Shown here in pieces: positions 4,994 to 5,778 of a stretch of DNA of 5,778 nt. The DNA comes from Verrucomicrobiales bacterium. GTDB taxonomy: Bacteria > Verrucomicrobiota > Verrucomicrobiia > Verrucomicrobiales > Verrucomicrobiaceae. Position 1 is the first letter of the stretch. The number at the start of each line of letters is the position of its first letter. The notes beneath the pieces were generated by a model. That model had not been told where the DNA came from, searched no databases, and saw only the letters and a list, made by a program, of their open reading frames with translations. Position numbers and translations under genes: made by a program. The stretch is taken from positions 1-5,778 of the forward strand of contig DMMK01000150.1 of assembly GCA_003453085.1 (NCBI GenBank), in the 5' to 3' direction.

Positions 4994-5082
4994 GGCGGAC
5001 AGAGAGGGATTCGAACCCTCGGAACATTTTACTGTTCACACGCTTTCCAGGCGAGCCCGATCGACCACTCTGGCATCTGTCC
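4993..5082 (-). tRNA. tRNA-Ser (anticodon GGA), CCA encoded
   Basis: The minus strand from 5082 folds as a class II tRNA. The acceptor GGACAGA (5082-5076) pairs with TCTGTCC (5003-4997), followed by discriminator G and encoded CCA (4995-4993). The anticodon loop CTGGAAA (5050-5044) gives GGA, reading UCC and UCU serine codons. The long variable arm is GAACA-gtaaaa-TGTTC (5037-5022), diagnostic for Ser, Leu or Tyr. The T arm is GAGGG-TTCGAAT-CCCTC (5020-5004). The anticodon stem CTCGC/GCGTG has a U-U mismatch at positions 28-42 (5054 and 5040). It acts as the integration target for the adjacent integrase remnant. Confidence 0.95.
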
Positions 5083-5116
5083 GTTTACCGTTTGCCTTGT
5101 AGGGCAGCGGGCCGTG

Positions 5117-5145
5117 ATCATGACGCCTTCCAGGCGGGGCTGCAA
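5117..5145 (-). promoter_or_regulatory. Possible tRNA-Ser promoter
   Basis: On the minus strand TTGCAG (5145-5140) and CATGAT (5122-5117) are 17 bp apart, about 35 bp before the tRNA 5' end. Both hexamers are only moderate matches, and the -35 lies inside the long inverted repeat. Low confidence. Confidence 0.25.
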
Positions 5146-5182
5146 GTTGATTTTCAGAAGAGTTGCAGTCCTGCCTGGGGCG
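5124..5182. repeat. Long inverted repeat between nitroreductase and tRNA-Ser
   Basis: Arm 5130-5145 (CCAGGCGGGGCTGCAA) pairs over all 16 positions with 5163-5178 (TTGCAGTCCTGCCTGG). A further four pairs, CGCC (5124-5127) with GGCG (5179-5182), form beyond a two-base bulge, and the loop is 17 bases. The two non-Watson-Crick positions are G-U pairs when read as plus-strand RNA but A-C mismatches on the minus strand. No T-run follows on either side, so it is not a standard terminator. It begins nine bases past the nitroreductase stop and may act as a 3' stabiliser or termination aid. Confidence 0.55.
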
Positions 5183-5190
5183 AGGGGGCT

Positions 5191-5778
5191 TTAAAAGGTG
5201 TTGGGGATCACGACTTCGTCGTAGCTGAGCTGGCCGGGTTTGGGCCAGGCGGGCTGGGTGCCTTTGCCGATGGCGATCATGAAGGAGATGAGGTGGTCTT
5301 CGGGGAGCTTGATGAGCTTGGCGACGGCGTCGAAGTCGAAGCCGTCCATGGGGCAGGAGTCATAGCCCATGGCTTTGGCGGCGAGCATGAGGGTCATGCC
5401 GGCGAGGCCGGTGGAGCGCATGCATTCATCGCGTTGGACTTGCTCGCGGTCCTGATAATATCCGCCGATGGCGGGGACGAGGATGTCCTGAACGGGTTGG
5501 GGGGCGCCTTTCCAGTAACGGGCGGCGTCTTTTTTCCAGGCGTCTTTGTCGGCGCAGAGGATGATGAGGAGGGAGGCATCGGTGACCTGGGCCTGATCCC
5601 AGGCGACGGTACGAATCTGTTTGCGCAATTCGGGATCGGTGACGGTGACGAAACGCCAGTGCTGGATGTTGAAGGCGGTGGGGGCCTGCATGGCGGCCTC
5701 AAGGAGCTGACGGATTTCCGCCTCGGTGAGACGGTGGTCTGGGTCGAAGTGCTTGATGGCGCGGCGGGCGGTGATGGC
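5191..5778 (-). CDS. Nitroreductase-family FMN-dependent oxidoreductase, N-terminus off window
   Basis: The minus-strand frame is open to the window edge and gives 195 residues ending at TAA 5191-5193. The reading runs past the internal Met at 5691, because the upstream codons encode AITARRAIKHFDPDH and LTEAEIRQLLEAA. That is the family's conserved opening, with the RRAI FMN-phosphate motif (partial residues 5-8). Only about 5-15 residues should be missing. APTAFNIQHWRF (32-43) is the flavin-binding segment, GYDSCPMDGFD (138-148) the conserved mid-C-terminal loop, and IGKGTQPAWPKPGQLSYDEVV the usual end. Members are cytosolic homodimers that use NAD(P)H to reduce nitroaromatics, quinones or similar acceptors; the natural substrate here is unknown. 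GC content is visibly higher than in the recombinase scar, consistent with core genome beyond the tRNA. Confidence 0.93.
   Translation of the reverse strand, partial: AITARRAIKHFDPDHRLTEAEIRQLLEAAMQAPTAFNIQHWRFVTVTDPELRKQIRTVAWDQAQVTDASLLIILCADKDAWKKDAARYWKGAPQPVQDILVPAIGGYYQDREQVQRDECMRSTGLAGMTLMLAAKAMGYDSCPMDGFDFDAVAKLIKLPEDHLISFMIAIGKGTQPAWPKPGQLSYDEVVIPNTF

Noticed and set aside
4985..5194. Plus-strand frame MKAGGQRGIRTLG...
   Set aside because: This is antisense tRNA-Ser; the RGIRTLG-type peptide is a well-known artefact of translating tRNA genes backwards.

Overview
The window looks like a chromosomal segment of a moderately GC-rich Gram-negative bacterium, most likely a member of the Planctomycetes-Verrucomicrobia group. 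The clues are the style of the VWA protein (a GNEPFTQG stretch after the MIDAS), weak or absent Shine-Dalgarno sites, the lipoproteins and secreted proteins, and recombinase remnants of a type I associate with that group. This placement is inference from protein flavour, not from a marker gene.

Left part (1-937, all minus strand): the N-terminal two thirds or so of an exported von Willebrand factor A protein, cut by the window edge, preceded by a small cysteine-rich CWC-type protein. Middle left (1106-3142): a compact regulated locus. An HxlR-family repressor (minus) is divergent from a three-gene plus-strand unit: an NTF2/SnoaL-like protein, a classical short-chain dehydrogenase/reductase whose ATG overlaps the NTF2 stop codon, and a lipoprotein with a Dabb-like dimeric alpha/beta barrel. 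The gap between the divergent genes carries a perfect inverted repeat (CAATCTG-CT-CAGATTG) on top of two overlapping -10 elements, so this looks like a self-contained stress- or metabolite-responsive oxidoreductase module. A hairpin plus T-run closes it near 3149-3185.

Middle right (about 3186-4992): visibly AT-richer DNA that reads as the decayed remains of an element integrated at a tRNA gene. It holds one intact gene for a protein with two predicted transmembrane helices and a GAF-like cytoplasmic domain. Next come a serine recombinase pseudogene (5' truncated, two frame changes) and the first 60-90 codons of a tyrosine integrase (frameshifted and truncated), which directly follows the 3' end of a tRNA-Ser(GGA) gene. 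The tRNA has a U-U mismatch in its anticodon stem, which could mean that its 3' half came from the element.

Right part (5083-5778): a long inverted repeat of unknown role, then a nitroreductase-family FMN oxidoreductase on the minus strand, missing only its extreme N-terminus at the window edge. The most interesting points are the HxlR operator/promoter arrangement, the tRNA-Ser integration scar with its possibly chimeric tRNA, and the unassigned 2TM-GAF protein left as apparent cargo.
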